Origin: Flavobacteriales bacterium
GTDB lineage: Bacteria > Bacteroidota > Bacteroidia > UBA10329
Direction of reading: 5' to 3'
DNA length: 64,000 nucleotides
Assembly: GCA_020635495.1 (NCBI GenBank)
Contig: JACJZQ010000001.1
Coordinates: forward strand, 278,053 to 342,052
Position 1 is the first letter of the stretch. Each line of letters starts with the position of its first letter. A program made the translations under genes and the position numbers. Shown piece after piece: positions 17,401 to 27,300 of the stretch. Under the pieces are notes generated by a model that saw only the letters and a list, made by a program, of their open reading frames with translations, did no database searches and had not been told where the DNA came from.

Positions 17401-18079
17401 ACAGGGACAGACCGAGAACGACTCAAGTAATTTGGAGTTAGCCTATGCCATTACGGTGCATAAAAGTCAGGGAAGTGATTTTGATTATGTCTTCTTGGTC
17501 ATTCCGAAAACGGGTAGAATCATTTCCAGAGAACTAATCTATACTGCGCTTACAAGGGCTAAGAAACAACTTGTATTGCTGATTGAAGGTGACTCACCAC
17601 AATGGATCATCAACCTTTCTAAACCCCAGTACTCAGAAACCGCAAAGCGTAACACACATTTGTTCTCCTATGCCGTTCGGGCTGAAAAGCATCACATTCC
17701 TTATGCAGAAGGCCTTATCCACAAAACAAAAAAGGAAGGTTTACTCGTAAGAAGTAAATCTGAAGTAATCATCGCCAATATGCTTGTAGAAAAGAAGATT
17801 GAATTCGAGTACGAACGAGAGTTCATTGGCAACAATGGACAAAAACGAATTCCTGATTTCACATTTATTGATGCAGCAGGAGACATTGTCATTTTAGAAC
17901 ACTTGGGAATGATGTCTGTACCCAGCTACAAGGCTGATTGGGAAAAGAAGTTGAGGTTCTACAATGAGAATGGCTACAAGCTGAATGACAACCTTTTCAT
18001 TACAACGGAAAGTGAAAAGGGGGGTATAGATTCAATTGCCATTGAAGACATCATTGAGCAAATTCAACAGCTGATTTAG
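14423..18079 (+). CDS. RecD-like superfamily 1 helicase with C-terminal nuclease
   Basis: 1218 residues. The helicase core lies at about 640-1060: Walker A HGPAGTGKTT (about 644), Walker B NVIVDECSM (about 722), motif III region LVGDPYQLPP, and the UvrD_C_2 signature AITVHKSQGSDF with YTALTRAKKQ. The C-terminal 110 residues look like a PD-(D/E)XK domain: SKSEVIIANML, IPDFTF and DIVILEHLG (D...E, with H replacing the usual lysine). The N-terminal 600 residues contain GASFMSTRKYYRQFNHPY and VPPYSCFAVPFWW and are not assigned. Its stop is 4 bp from the hsdR stop on the other strand. The RecD-like call is firm; the nuclease call is moderate. Confidence 0.88.
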   Translation: MNQHLSIRVAWHDNKWNGTICNNPSKNAFCLNLPRIYQDKDDKAEDQISGKHWVELEDGQLPPCKAEGASFMSTRKYYRQFNHPYNRPRSKDIPHLALKPTTLEVPPYSCFAVPFWWMLTKNQAEIREQYPDVPRDESAPFPTSWVYSSATQEALLKRFFEPIKESRSLVVFYAKGSNPVDEDSRRLIVGIGIIKSISRILKYDTKADYTYPLWDRLITHGIRPNDTTSEGILLPYHDYLDLPDDFVLKTKDGKKTKQDLLNEIKLTLQETASRQEIIDEFAYGSEHVNDSSILGVLGKLRSIVERVKEHGIVKDVWDHHLLWIDQQIGKVKESMGPFPSFGKALLALGFRHGNLLEEDLRNEGHLGLKDNPWEYWEETIYGNISLNRKPYSGDLPHFRDIWLNESTERKNLLILLSRFELSEKQIKNWFETATRSKLGYKSTDSEILQNPYRIAELDEGDLEHYPIAVETLDNGLFEDKAIQGEHVPESAQAVDSPLDQRRIRAIITHVLKRAAKNGDTLLAVNEITESVNELNLQRATVLPANYIITNIEFIKEQLVFIVGDEIQSLQLKKYEQIESYFRKVLIARAKRQLDSIDEDWDSLIKGVITKNGIAFNKDNPKHAAALIDQVSALQRLTSRKISVLHGPAGTGKTTVLGALFGCKTLTTEGVLLLAPTGKARVKLGKMAGSEAYTIAQFLNKQGRFDWNRMRPRFTGTEKYQGEQNVIVDECSMLTEDDLYALMQALDLAHIKRLILVGDPYQLPPIGAGRPFADFCSYLDNLESDHEDYEATESLARLKEVVRNVDGANSDTLTLASWYSGLKPSKDADSIFQKIGDNSLLNDLHVSTWEDEGSLVEKLNELLIDKLDLKDERDYEKLNAFLGVNGNSIDTSKIESFQLLSPVKAPYWGSFNLNRIFKQQFRSGIFGTVTIGEYQIGQFDKVIQTVNERKEGYPGNAKYQLSNGQLGLVQSTIKGNANVAFAGVDSNVTFGYRSQGQTENDSSNLELAYAITVHKSQGSDFDYVFLVIPKTGRIISRELIYTALTRAKKQLVLLIEGDSPQWIINLSKPQYSETAKRNTHLFSYAVRAEKHHIPYAEGLIHKTKKEGLLVRSKSEVIIANMLVEKKIEFEYEREFIGNNGQKRIPDFTFIDAAGDIVILEHLGMMSVPSYKADWEKKLRFYNENGYKLNDNLFITTESEKGGIDSIAIEDIIEQIQQLI

Positions 18080-18083
18080 ACTA

Positions 18084-21020
18084 TTACGCTACCAATGCCA
18101 CACTTCTTACCACCTGATAGGCCGTTTGACTAACTCGTGGTTCCACGTTTTCATTCATAATCTTGGCGTATTTATCAGGAGCAGTTTCCATGATAGTGTG
18201 CACCAAGCGTACTTTCAATTTGTCTCGCATAATGTCTTCATAGACACGCACAGGGTCCTGTGCACGGTTGTTGCGAACAATTTCAATCAGTTCTTCATCC
18301 TTAGAGACTACCTCCAAGAACTTGCTTACCACCTCTACTCCAGCATCACCCAAAAGAGCTTTGAAGGCCTGATTGATTTCCGCAATAACCTCCTTAACGG
18401 TTTTGGTCTGTTTAACTCGCGCAGCACCAGAACCGCTTCCACCACCAGTTGGTGGGTCTTCCACTTCCCGTTGTTCTACTTCAGGCAAAGCATAATTGAT
18501 GACATAGACATCTTCCAATTCTTTGCGCAGCGAACTGTAGTCGCCACCAGCCAATTTATTGCTCAGGTAAATAAGGAAGACCTGCGTATTGGTGAGGTCG
18601 CCTTTTGGTATGTGGTAAAGCCCGGATATGTAATTGAACAAGCCCAAATAACGGTTCATTAGGGTTCTGAACTCATCACGCTTTTCCTGCGTGAGGTTCT
18701 TTTCAAACTTCTCTTTGATGTGATGTACCAACCCAACAATGGCTGGTGTATTACTCTCCTTATTCTCCAAACCAAGTTTGGCAATCTCTTCCAACTCCGC
18801 TGCTGTGAACACACCGAACTGAAGCAACTTCTTCCTTATCTCTTCCAGTTGCTTGGGGTCTATACTCTTGTAGCTGACCACATCATTCTGATACTTCTTA
18901 TAGGCCTTCATTATCGCCTCATAAGAGCCTGAGAAATCCACCACTAAGGTGTCTTTCTTTTCAGGGTGTATGCGATTGAGTCGGCTTAGCGTCTGTACCG
19001 CTGTTCGGTCTCTGACCGGCTTATCTAAGAACATGGTATGCAGCAAAGGCTCGCTGAAACCCGTTTGGAACTTATTGGCAACAATAAGGAAGCGGATGGT
19101 ATCATCTTCTTCAAACAGGTCTTCAATCTTCAATCCTTTCGGATTGATAGCAGCATTCAGGCTGCTTTCCGTGTGGGTAACATCCTCATAAGGAATGCTA
19201 CCCGAGAAGGCCACTAAGGTCTTGTGTTTCAATCCTCGCTTGGCCAATTCCTCGTCCATAAAGAACTTGTATTTGACAGCCGCCAATCGGCTGCTGGCAA
19301 CTACCATGGCTTTGGCCTTGCCTGCAATCTTATGTGCGCTTTCGTTTTCGAAGATGGTAACTATGCGGTTGCACTTCTCTTTGATAATGGCGCTATCCTC
19401 GTAAGCCTTTTGACGAAGCCCCTGTTTAACCACCATGGGCAGATATTCCTTTTTGGTATCTACCTCCTTGTTCAGTTCATAGAGGGTATTGTAGCTGTAG
19501 ATGTGCTTGGCAACATCCATGATGTAGCCTTCTTTAATGGCCTGATCCATGGAATAGACATCATGAGGAACCTTGATGCTTTTTCCCTTTTCGTCTTTAG
19601 CTGGCTTGCCAAAATTCTGTAGCGTCTTATCACTTGGAGTGGCCGTAAGCGCTATGAAAGCGAGGTTAGGAAACTTCTTCTTCTCAATTTTACTCAGAAG
19701 CTTTTCCTGTGCATCTTCGGGTGTCTTCTCTACCCCTTTCTCATCGCTGGTAAAGGTGGATGTAGCTCCTTCATGCAACTTCCCGTCTTGCGAACGGTGC
19801 GCCTCATCTATGAGGAAACAAATCTTCTTGTGCGTTTGGTCTGCCAGTTCTTTCAGGTGAGAGAACTTATGAATGGTTGAAACAATCACCTTTTTATTCG
19901 CCTCTAAGGCGTGTTTCAAGTCTGAAGTGGTTTCCGCGTAATGCGCCACACCTTCAGTCATGATGGCCTTTTGGAAGTCCTTTGATATTTGGTCGTCCAG
20001 ATTGATACGGTCGGTAAGTACCACAATGCTATCGAACACGGGTGTATCGCCAACAAAGGCATTGCGCAGGTTCTGTACCATCCAAACAATGGTGCTACTC
20101 TTGCCCGAACCTGTGGAATGCTGAATGAGGTATTTGAGGTCGAGTTGTTTCTTTTTGGCGTACTGTTCCTTTACATCCTCCACCACCATGCGCGTGGCGC
20201 GTTGCTGGTGATAACGTGGGAACATCCATTTGCCTTTGCCACTCGGATAGAGGTACGTTTCCAAATAATTGAGCAACCGCTCTGGCAACAGAATGTCGTG
20301 GTAGAGATAATGGACCGGATATTCCTTTTTGTTCTTGGGCGTTTCATTTACAATGTCCTGATTGAAAGGACGGAAGTCCTTCTCGCTGGGCGGTTTGCTG
20401 AACGCAGCCGCCATTTTGGCCTCACTCGTATCGCTTACAATATGCAGGAACGGTTGGCGGAAAATGGGCAGGTCGAGATTACGCGCTATGTATTGCTCAA
20501 TGGCCTTTTGGAAGGTGCCGCTGGTACCTTCGTTCTTCAACTCTATGGTGGCAATGGCAAAACCATTGACCAATAGCACAATATCCAAGCTTTCGCGCTG
20601 GGTATCTGCTCCAAAGTGCCATTGGCGCACAGCGGTATAGCGGTTCTTCTTATAAAGCTCCGCCAAATGTTTATTGGTCTCATTTTCTGGTTTAAAAAAG
20701 ACCAAGGCAAAATGATACTGACCCACTGCAATACCTTTTTGCAGCACTTGAAACAGCTCTTTCTCACTCAGCTCCTGTCTAAAGGCCTGTTCAAACTGCT
20801 TCTGCCAGTGGGCACCATACTCACTCTTCAATTGGCGCAGAGGTTCCTGCTGGGTGGCCTCTAAGAACTCCTCCAGATCTTCAAAGTAGATGCATAACTC
20901 CTTGTTGGTGTCTATGCGGCTTTCAAACCGTACGCGGTAGCCACCCTTTACATCCAACTGGTTGCAGAAGTGTTCTTCAAACACTTTCTCATTATCCGGT
21001 GTAAGCCCTTGTTTGCCCAT
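18084..21020 (-). CDS. hsdR: Type I restriction enzyme, R (nuclease/translocase) subunit
   Basis: 978 residues, usual length for HsdR. N-terminal nuclease motif SLDIVLLVNGFAIATIELKN (about 164-183) gives D...ExK. The translocase follows: HSTGSGKSS (Walker A, about 303-311), FLIDEAHRSQ (DEAH box) and VANKFQTGFSEP in the second RecA domain. A C-terminal helical part would contact the methylase. A glycine-serine linker GGGSGSG appears near residue 860. It pumps DNA and cuts at a distance when it meets unmethylated sites. Starts 1 bp after hsdS ends and is the last gene of the operon. Confidence 0.95.
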   Translation of the reverse strand: MGKQGLTPDNEKVFEEHFCNQLDVKGGYRVRFESRIDTNKELCIYFEDLEEFLEATQQEPLRQLKSEYGAHWQKQFEQAFRQELSEKELFQVLQKGIAVGQYHFALVFFKPENETNKHLAELYKKNRYTAVRQWHFGADTQRESLDIVLLVNGFAIATIELKNEGTSGTFQKAIEQYIARNLDLPIFRQPFLHIVSDTSEAKMAAAFSKPPSEKDFRPFNQDIVNETPKNKKEYPVHYLYHDILLPERLLNYLETYLYPSGKGKWMFPRYHQQRATRMVVEDVKEQYAKKKQLDLKYLIQHSTGSGKSSTIVWMVQNLRNAFVGDTPVFDSIVVLTDRINLDDQISKDFQKAIMTEGVAHYAETTSDLKHALEANKKVIVSTIHKFSHLKELADQTHKKICFLIDEAHRSQDGKLHEGATSTFTSDEKGVEKTPEDAQEKLLSKIEKKKFPNLAFIALTATPSDKTLQNFGKPAKDEKGKSIKVPHDVYSMDQAIKEGYIMDVAKHIYSYNTLYELNKEVDTKKEYLPMVVKQGLRQKAYEDSAIIKEKCNRIVTIFENESAHKIAGKAKAMVVASSRLAAVKYKFFMDEELAKRGLKHKTLVAFSGSIPYEDVTHTESSLNAAINPKGLKIEDLFEEDDTIRFLIVANKFQTGFSEPLLHTMFLDKPVRDRTAVQTLSRLNRIHPEKKDTLVVDFSGSYEAIMKAYKKYQNDVVSYKSIDPKQLEEIRKKLLQFGVFTAAELEEIAKLGLENKESNTPAIVGLVHHIKEKFEKNLTQEKRDEFRTLMNRYLGLFNYISGLYHIPKGDLTNTQVFLIYLSNKLAGGDYSSLRKELEDVYVINYALPEVEQREVEDPPTGGGSGSGAARVKQTKTVKEVIAEINQAFKALLGDAGVEVVSKFLEVVSKDEELIEIVRNNRAQDPVRVYEDIMRDKLKVRLVHTIMETAPDKYAKIMNENVEPRVSQTAYQVVRSVALVA

Positions 21021-21021
21021 G

Positions 21022-22365
21022 CTATGCCACCTTTACTTTGCCCGTTACCGCATTGTAGATCTCAATCTTGCGGATTTCCTTCAACTGCTCAATCTGACCT
21101 TCAATGTTCTTGACCAATTGGTCAATTTTAGACATTCTCGCTTCTAGGTGTTTTACAATCTCAAACTGCTCATCTAAAGGTGGAATGGCTAGCTTAACCT
21201 CCTTAAGATAGTTTGAGTAAATCACCTCAATTGTAGTTGCGTTACTGATGTACAAAACCTGCTCTAGGAAAAAACCAGAATGGTTTATCAAAATAGACAA
21301 ATACGAGTTTGAGCATTCAGAAGGATTAACTTGAATTCTCATCAAACAAGGATGCAAAATTCCACGGCTTGCACCATTAGGAAATACAGCGCATCTTCCA
21401 ATAGTTCCTCTGGTCGTTATCAGAATGTCTTCAGGAAAAATTTCACAAGACGATAGACTTTCAAATTTGTGCTGATCAATAAATATTTCTCCACTCTCAA
21501 AATCACTATCAAGCACACTGCGTTGATTATAGACCTTGAAGCCTTCATCGACATAGTCTTCATAGGTTAAATCACTCCCGAATGGCCCTGTTTTAATCGC
21601 TCCTTTGTTTGGTCGTAGTATCTCTTTAATTCTTTTCACCTCCCAATGTTTGGGGATGTCTCCCAACCACTCTACACCAGAGGGTTTGAGCGGAGCTTTG
21701 GGGTTAAGGCCTTTGGTAACGGCATTGGTAATTTCTATTTGTCGTATCTCCTTTAGGCGCTCTATCTGCGCCCCTTTATTGGCAATCAGCTGATCTATCT
21801 TGGAGGTTTTCTCGTCCAAGTAGTTGGCTATGGCGGTTTGTTCTTCAATGGAAGGAACAGGAAACGTCATTCTTTCGAAGACATTCTGATACAAGTGAAG
21901 AATTGTGCTACCAGATTTAGTGTACTCATTATACTGATGGAATACTTCAGAAACCAGTATCCAATACATAAAGTGGGTGTGAAAACTGTAAGTAGTTGGA
22001 CGTATAAGCATCACACCTGCATTCAGTGTTGCTTTATACGGCATGTCAACTACCCTTGCCACTTTGCCTATCGTTCCGTCCTTAGTAATTAAAAGGTCGC
22101 CCTCTTCGAGATGTATATTTTCATCAACCTCATATCGTTCCTCTGAAACATGATAAGCGGTCTCCCAATTTATTTGGCCATTTGCGAAATCAGTTCCTGT
22201 AACGCAGTAAGGCCCTTCGTCTATAAATTCATCTGACCTTAAGTTTTGCCAGCCAATTCGGCCCTTCAGGTAAGTATTCTGTTTCAATCTTTTTACCCCC
22301 CATGAAGTTGGTATGTGTCCAATCCAATGAACTCCAGAAGGTTTGTATGATGGATAGGCTTTCAT
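21022..22365 (-). CDS. hsdS: Type I restriction enzyme, S (specificity) subunit
   Basis: 447 residues. Two target-recognition domains are arranged as a repeat: KPSGVHWIGHIPTSWGVKR at the start and KPSGVEWLGDIPKHWEVKR near residue 226, each ending in a coiled conserved region (TAIANYLDEKTSKIDQLI near 180 and EIVKHLEARMSKIDQLV near 410). Each half reads one part of a bipartite DNA site. Its ATG overlaps the hsdM stop by 4 bp. The sequence specificity cannot be read from the protein. Confidence 0.95.
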   Translation of the reverse strand: MKAYPSYKPSGVHWIGHIPTSWGVKRLKQNTYLKGRIGWQNLRSDEFIDEGPYCVTGTDFANGQINWETAYHVSEERYEVDENIHLEEGDLLITKDGTIGKVARVVDMPYKATLNAGVMLIRPTTYSFHTHFMYWILVSEVFHQYNEYTKSGSTILHLYQNVFERMTFPVPSIEEQTAIANYLDEKTSKIDQLIANKGAQIERLKEIRQIEITNAVTKGLNPKAPLKPSGVEWLGDIPKHWEVKRIKEILRPNKGAIKTGPFGSDLTYEDYVDEGFKVYNQRSVLDSDFESGEIFIDQHKFESLSSCEIFPEDILITTRGTIGRCAVFPNGASRGILHPCLMRIQVNPSECSNSYLSILINHSGFFLEQVLYISNATTIEVIYSNYLKEVKLAIPPLDEQFEIVKHLEARMSKIDQLVKNIEGQIEQLKEIRKIEIYNAVTGKVKVA

Positions 22366-24341
22366 AGTTCCAAGCCCAATTCGTTCAATAACTGCTTGTT
22401 GCCCACCACGCCATTGTTGGGGTCGCCATTCTCCAAGCTCTTGAACTCGGTTAGTACATCTTCTAACTGACGCAGCGGTTGGTACACGTAAAACTCCTTG
22501 GTAAAGGGTATTTCAAAGCCTTCCTTTTCGCTAACGTAGGTCCATTTCTTCTCCACTTCCTTGTTCAACCAAGTGGTGGTATCGTCTTTCCAAGGTATGA
22601 TCTCGGTATCAGAAACCAACACGGGCACGTTGAGTTCTGTGGTCAGTTTCAGTCGGTTGCCGTCCAACTCCTTCTTAATGGTTATCTCCTTATCGGTGCA
22701 GTTGTGCTTTTCCAATAATGGAGCGTTGGCCTTTACTTTATAGGTTGAGGTTGCTGGCGCAGCCTTTTTCTTATCCAGAAGCGCTTTCAATTGATTGCTG
22801 TCTGCTACAATAAGTCCGGTTAGCGCATTGGCGGGTATGTTCACCTCTTTCTTCTCATAGCGCGGGTTGCCATCCTCGTCCACCTCTTCCAATAGTATGC
22901 TCACCTTGCGGTATTTGAAGTCTTCCAGATCATAGATCTTGCTGTACTCGTTGGGTTTGAACTCCTTGTGCATTTTTACAATGCGCTGCACATCAGTATC
23001 ATCTATGCGCCTGCGCTTATCGCCCAAACTGCGTTTCATGGGTTTCCAGAAATCCACCGCATTGATGAGTTGTATCTTGCCTTTGCGTTTTTCGGGCTTG
23101 TTGTTGCGCACTATCCATATATACGTGGCAATGCCCGTGTTGTAGAACAACTGGGTGGGCAGGGCCACAATGGTTTCGAGCCAATCATTCTCTATGATGT
23201 GTTGTCTTATAGTGCTTTCGCCCCCGCCAGCATCGCCACTGAACAGAGGCGAACCATTGTGTACAATAGCAATGGTAGAGCCACCATCTTTCGGCTTCTT
23301 CATCTTAGAGACCATGTGCAGGGTAAAGAGCAGCTGCCCGTCTGAAGAACGCGGTTGGCCAATATCAAAGCGGCCATTGCTTGCCGCCATTACCTTCTTT
23401 TTGATCTTGCTCCACGATTTGCCGTAAGGTGGATTGGAGATCATATAATCGAACTTCTCAGTGGGAAAACCGTCCTGAAAAAGTGTGTCGCCATGCACAA
23501 TACGGGCATCTTCACCCTTTATCATCAGGTCTGCCTCGCAAATGGCCCAGGTCTTATCGTTCACCTCCTGTCCGTAAAGCCGCACGTTGGTCTTGTCGTT
23601 CACGTTATCCTCAATGAACTCTTTGGTGGCCGAAAGCATACCTCCTGTACCACACGCAGGGTCGTAAATGGTCACCAGCTCTCCATTTTTGAGTTTACGT
23701 TCATCAAGGTCGAGCATATTTACCATGAGGTCAATCACCTCTCGCGGGGTGTAGTGTTCTCCTGCCTCGCTGTTGTTCTGCTCCGAAAAACGTCTTACCA
23801 GTTCCTCAAAGATGTATCCCATCTTGATATTAGAAACCGTAGTGGGGTTCAGCGGAACATTGGCGAATTCCTCTATCAATGAATAGAGGATGTCGTTGCT
23901 ATTGAGCTTATCGATGTGCTTACGGATTCCCGAATTCTTAATGACCTCCTGAACACGGTCCTTGTCTTCCTTCTTGGCTTTTCTGCTTGTGAAGCCATTT
24001 AGGTAGGCGACAAAATTGGTTTTAATGGCTTTTTCGCCTTCGTCCTTTAACCCTTGCAGCGTGAATTTGGAAGCATTGTAGAACCCGATATTGGTTTCCA
24101 ACTGGTCTTGAAGGAATTTGGCTTTTGCCTTTGCATTCATTTTATCCAAGCCTGCTGAAAACTTCTTTTCTATATCCTTGGTCTCCTCATCCAATACACA
24201 CTCCAATCTGCGTATCAACACCATCGGATAAATGATGTCGGGGTATTCCGTTCGTTGAAATACATCCCTCAATACATCATTGGCAATCTTCCAAATGAGG
24301 CCAGCCTCCTTCGATACGTCTATGTCTCTTTTCTTTCCCAT
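22362..24341 (-). CDS. hsdM: Type I restriction enzyme, M (methyltransferase) subunit
   Basis: 659 residues. An N-terminal helical HsdM domain is followed by the N6-adenine methylase core: GEHYTPREVIDLMV (about 191-204), the SAM-binding DPACGTGGM (about 227-235) and catalytic NPPYGKSW (about 304-311). It methylates host sites and, with HsdS, directs HsdR. The ATG follows immediately after the stop codon of the giant ATPase-helicase gene with no gap, which ties the two in one operon. The C-terminal extension after 520 is lysine rich and matches longer HsdM variants. Confidence 0.95.
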   Translation of the reverse strand: MGKKRDIDVSKEAGLIWKIANDVLRDVFQRTEYPDIIYPMVLIRRLECVLDEETKDIEKKFSAGLDKMNAKAKAKFLQDQLETNIGFYNASKFTLQGLKDEGEKAIKTNFVAYLNGFTSRKAKKEDKDRVQEVIKNSGIRKHIDKLNSNDILYSLIEEFANVPLNPTTVSNIKMGYIFEELVRRFSEQNNSEAGEHYTPREVIDLMVNMLDLDERKLKNGELVTIYDPACGTGGMLSATKEFIEDNVNDKTNVRLYGQEVNDKTWAICEADLMIKGEDARIVHGDTLFQDGFPTEKFDYMISNPPYGKSWSKIKKKVMAASNGRFDIGQPRSSDGQLLFTLHMVSKMKKPKDGGSTIAIVHNGSPLFSGDAGGGESTIRQHIIENDWLETIVALPTQLFYNTGIATYIWIVRNNKPEKRKGKIQLINAVDFWKPMKRSLGDKRRRIDDTDVQRIVKMHKEFKPNEYSKIYDLEDFKYRKVSILLEEVDEDGNPRYEKKEVNIPANALTGLIVADSNQLKALLDKKKAAPATSTYKVKANAPLLEKHNCTDKEITIKKELDGNRLKLTTELNVPVLVSDTEIIPWKDDTTTWLNKEVEKKWTYVSEKEGFEIPFTKEFYVYQPLRQLEDVLTEFKSLENGDPNNGVVGNKQLLNELGLEL

Positions 24342-27300
24342 TTATGAGCGTAATTGAATATCTATTGCCGTGTTACCCGCCTTTATGAAATACTTCATAT
24401 CCACTTGGCCGAACACGTTGATATTATCATGGCCCGTAAGGTAGCTGTTATTAAGTATGAAATCCGGTTGGCCGAATAGTGATTTCTCCATCGAAGTGTG
24501 GTCCACCCGTTCCAGATCAGAACCAAGAATATCTTGGATCTCGTTCACGTGTGGATTCTTCTTAATGGTCTTATAAGGACAAAGAATCCACAGATAATCT
24601 CGTGCCCTGCTCATCGCCACGTTGTAGATGTATTCCTTGGTCAGCAACGCATTCTTATGGCCTGTGTAATAGGTTTGATTGGGATTAATAACGAAGATCA
24701 CGATGTCGCATTCGTCTCCTTGGAATCCATGAACCGTGTCACAGTAAACGGAAATGTTCTTCGAAATGCCGCTTGACACTACGAGTTTACCCACAAGCAT
24801 TGCCTGCGCTTTATATGGACTGACCACTCCAATCGTGTAGTGTTGGTCGTCACTACTTAAAGTGTCTAGCTTCTTTATCATCTCCGAAGTCAATATTCCT
24901 GCGTAAACGTGATATGGACTGTACAGCAATTTTTTAGGCTCGTGAATTGAATATTCCAAGTCAACCGGAATATCAATCATTGAGACCGGGCTGTATAGTG
25001 ACTTGTGAAATCCCTCGGGTAGTTGAGTTCTTGGGTGTTTCTTTAGGTCACGACCGTTTTTCAATAGTCCCAAGTAGGAAAATGCACCGAAAAGCGTCCC
25101 TATTTCCTCAACACTTCTGTACTGAGTGGAAAGGTTTTCGATGGTGTCACATTCTCTTCTAATCTCCTCTTGCTCATCTCTATCAAAGCTGTCGATTTTC
25201 AACATCTTATAGATGTTCTCGTCATCAACTTCAAGCTCTTCCAGATTCTTGTCTGAAGTGTCTACGACCGGTGGAATTTGCTTCGGGTCGCCTGCAACGA
25301 TGAAATCTCCTTTGGGATTCAATGCCAAGAGTGCAAACGTGATGTGCGGTAAGCTTATCATAGAAGACTCATCGAAGATTACCAGGTCCCAGTCGATTCG
25401 GCTCTTGTCAAAGAGGTTATAATGGACCCCATGCTCATCGGAAATCTGATAGTATGGAACTCTGTGTACAGTTGATATAACCACATTTGCTGCATCAAGT
25501 CGCTGGTGGTCCAAATACGCTTGATAAATCTCGGGGTCTTTGCTCTCAATTTCTGGATCTGTTGCCGTACCTATTCGTACAACATCGATATTCGGGTTGG
25601 AATCAATTAGTTTTTTGGCGATTACATCTCCTGCTTTGTTGGTTGGAACCAAGACGAGCGATTTATGCAATGGATTTGCCGATTGTTTCTCAGATAAGAG
25701 ATTGGTCAACCTTGTTGTTTTTCCTGTTCCAGGAGGCCCATAAATGAAGTGAATGGCCGGTAAAATATCTTGAATGGAGTCGTACGGAGTAATTATGTCT
25801 TCGTTGGTGAACGATTTGTAGAGCCGCTCTACTAAGTTTAAACTTGGCGAAAAGCTAATCCGGACATTCACCGCATCTGAAAACAGTGCTCGCAGATCTT
25901 TTTTCACTCCACTTGGGCAATACGTAAGTAAGTCTTGTCCTTTTTTAGAAACACCCTCAACCTCAATAGCCTCTTTTTTACCATTTCGGAATGTGAGGCT
26001 TAACCGGAAGTCCGTGTAAGCTTCAATATTTACTGGAATCAGGGAGTTAGCTGCTTTCAGAACGAAGTACTTTTCAGATACTCGCCCCTCATACACGTAG
26101 TCCTCAATCTTCTGAAAGGAAATAGAGCGTTGTGCTGTGGTGTCGCTCAGCTCCTCAAAAGTCATCAGGTACTCTAAATACCCCACAAACCAATCATACG
26201 AGTACCTTTCTTGCTCCTTGATTCCCGCAACGATTTCCTTTCGCTTTTCATCTACACTCTTTTCCTGAATGGCCTCCATAAGTTTCCGCGAATCTTCATC
26301 CTGGAACCCGTCAGGCTGCTGAGTCATAATTGTGTTGTAGAAAGTAGTTAGAAGGTCATTTCTAGAATTTATCAAGTCCTGGAGGCTATTACTCAATACG
26401 CTTTCCCCTCGTTCTTTCAGCAATTCCAAAAGCTGTTCCAGAGTTTGATTGCTTCGGTAATAGACCTCAGTTATATCATCCTCTTTAAAAACCTCAACTT
26501 GGCCGTGTGATACACTTCCGATAAGTTTTCGGTCTTCATCATCTACGCAGTACGCATTGTACTCCAGCTGACTAAGTCTAAAAAGTCTAATGTCGTGCTC
26601 GTCTGACCATGTCTTGTAAAACGGCTCATTGTGCTCATCTGCATTTCGCCAATTACTAATTTCATAGTCAATTTGAGCTACCGGAAATACGCTATCTACA
26701 AAGCTTTGATATTCTGGATTTGAGACCACCACATCTATCATATTTATCAGAGTATCCCAACTTTCTTCATTACAGGTCAAACCAAAAATCTCTTGGTCTG
26801 ATTCATTTAAGCGAAAGGGAAGGCCATTAGTTTCACTCCCTATGGAAACAATACCGTTCCCAGCCCAGACAGGAACCCTCACATCATATTCTTCATCAGA
26901 CTCGAGCAATATGGAAAGCATCCCAGAAATCAATTTGTCCTGGGGCGAATCGTACTTCCAGTGAAATCTTTCGCCCGATTCATTTGTGAATTGCTCAGCG
27001 AACCCAACTAGTGTATTGCGCAACAGGGTCGAACTTATGTTTCCAAGCTCAAAATTCTTAGCTGCGCCTTCATCGGAATTTGCCAACCACTCACGTAGAT
27101 TATAAATAGGGCTTCCAGCCGTGCTGATTCCTAATGCCCCAATGAATCTCTTCTCAGTTTGATTTTTTAACCAATCGGCAATAGGTGCGTCTAGTTGTTC
27201 TTCCTCTAGCGCATAACCATCAAGAACAGTAAGTAAAGGGTTAAATCCAAGGACATCTTTCCACCTCTCATCAGGCAGCAACTGTCGAATGGATTTGCTG

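Noticed and set aside
14423..18079. Assignment of the RecD-like helicase as RecD of a RecBCD set
   Set aside because: No RecB or RecC partners nearby, and the long N-terminal part and C-terminal nuclease are not found in RecD.
19989..20576. 195-codon plus-strand frame inside hsdR
   Set aside because: Antisense shadow of a clear HsdR; no recognisable domain.
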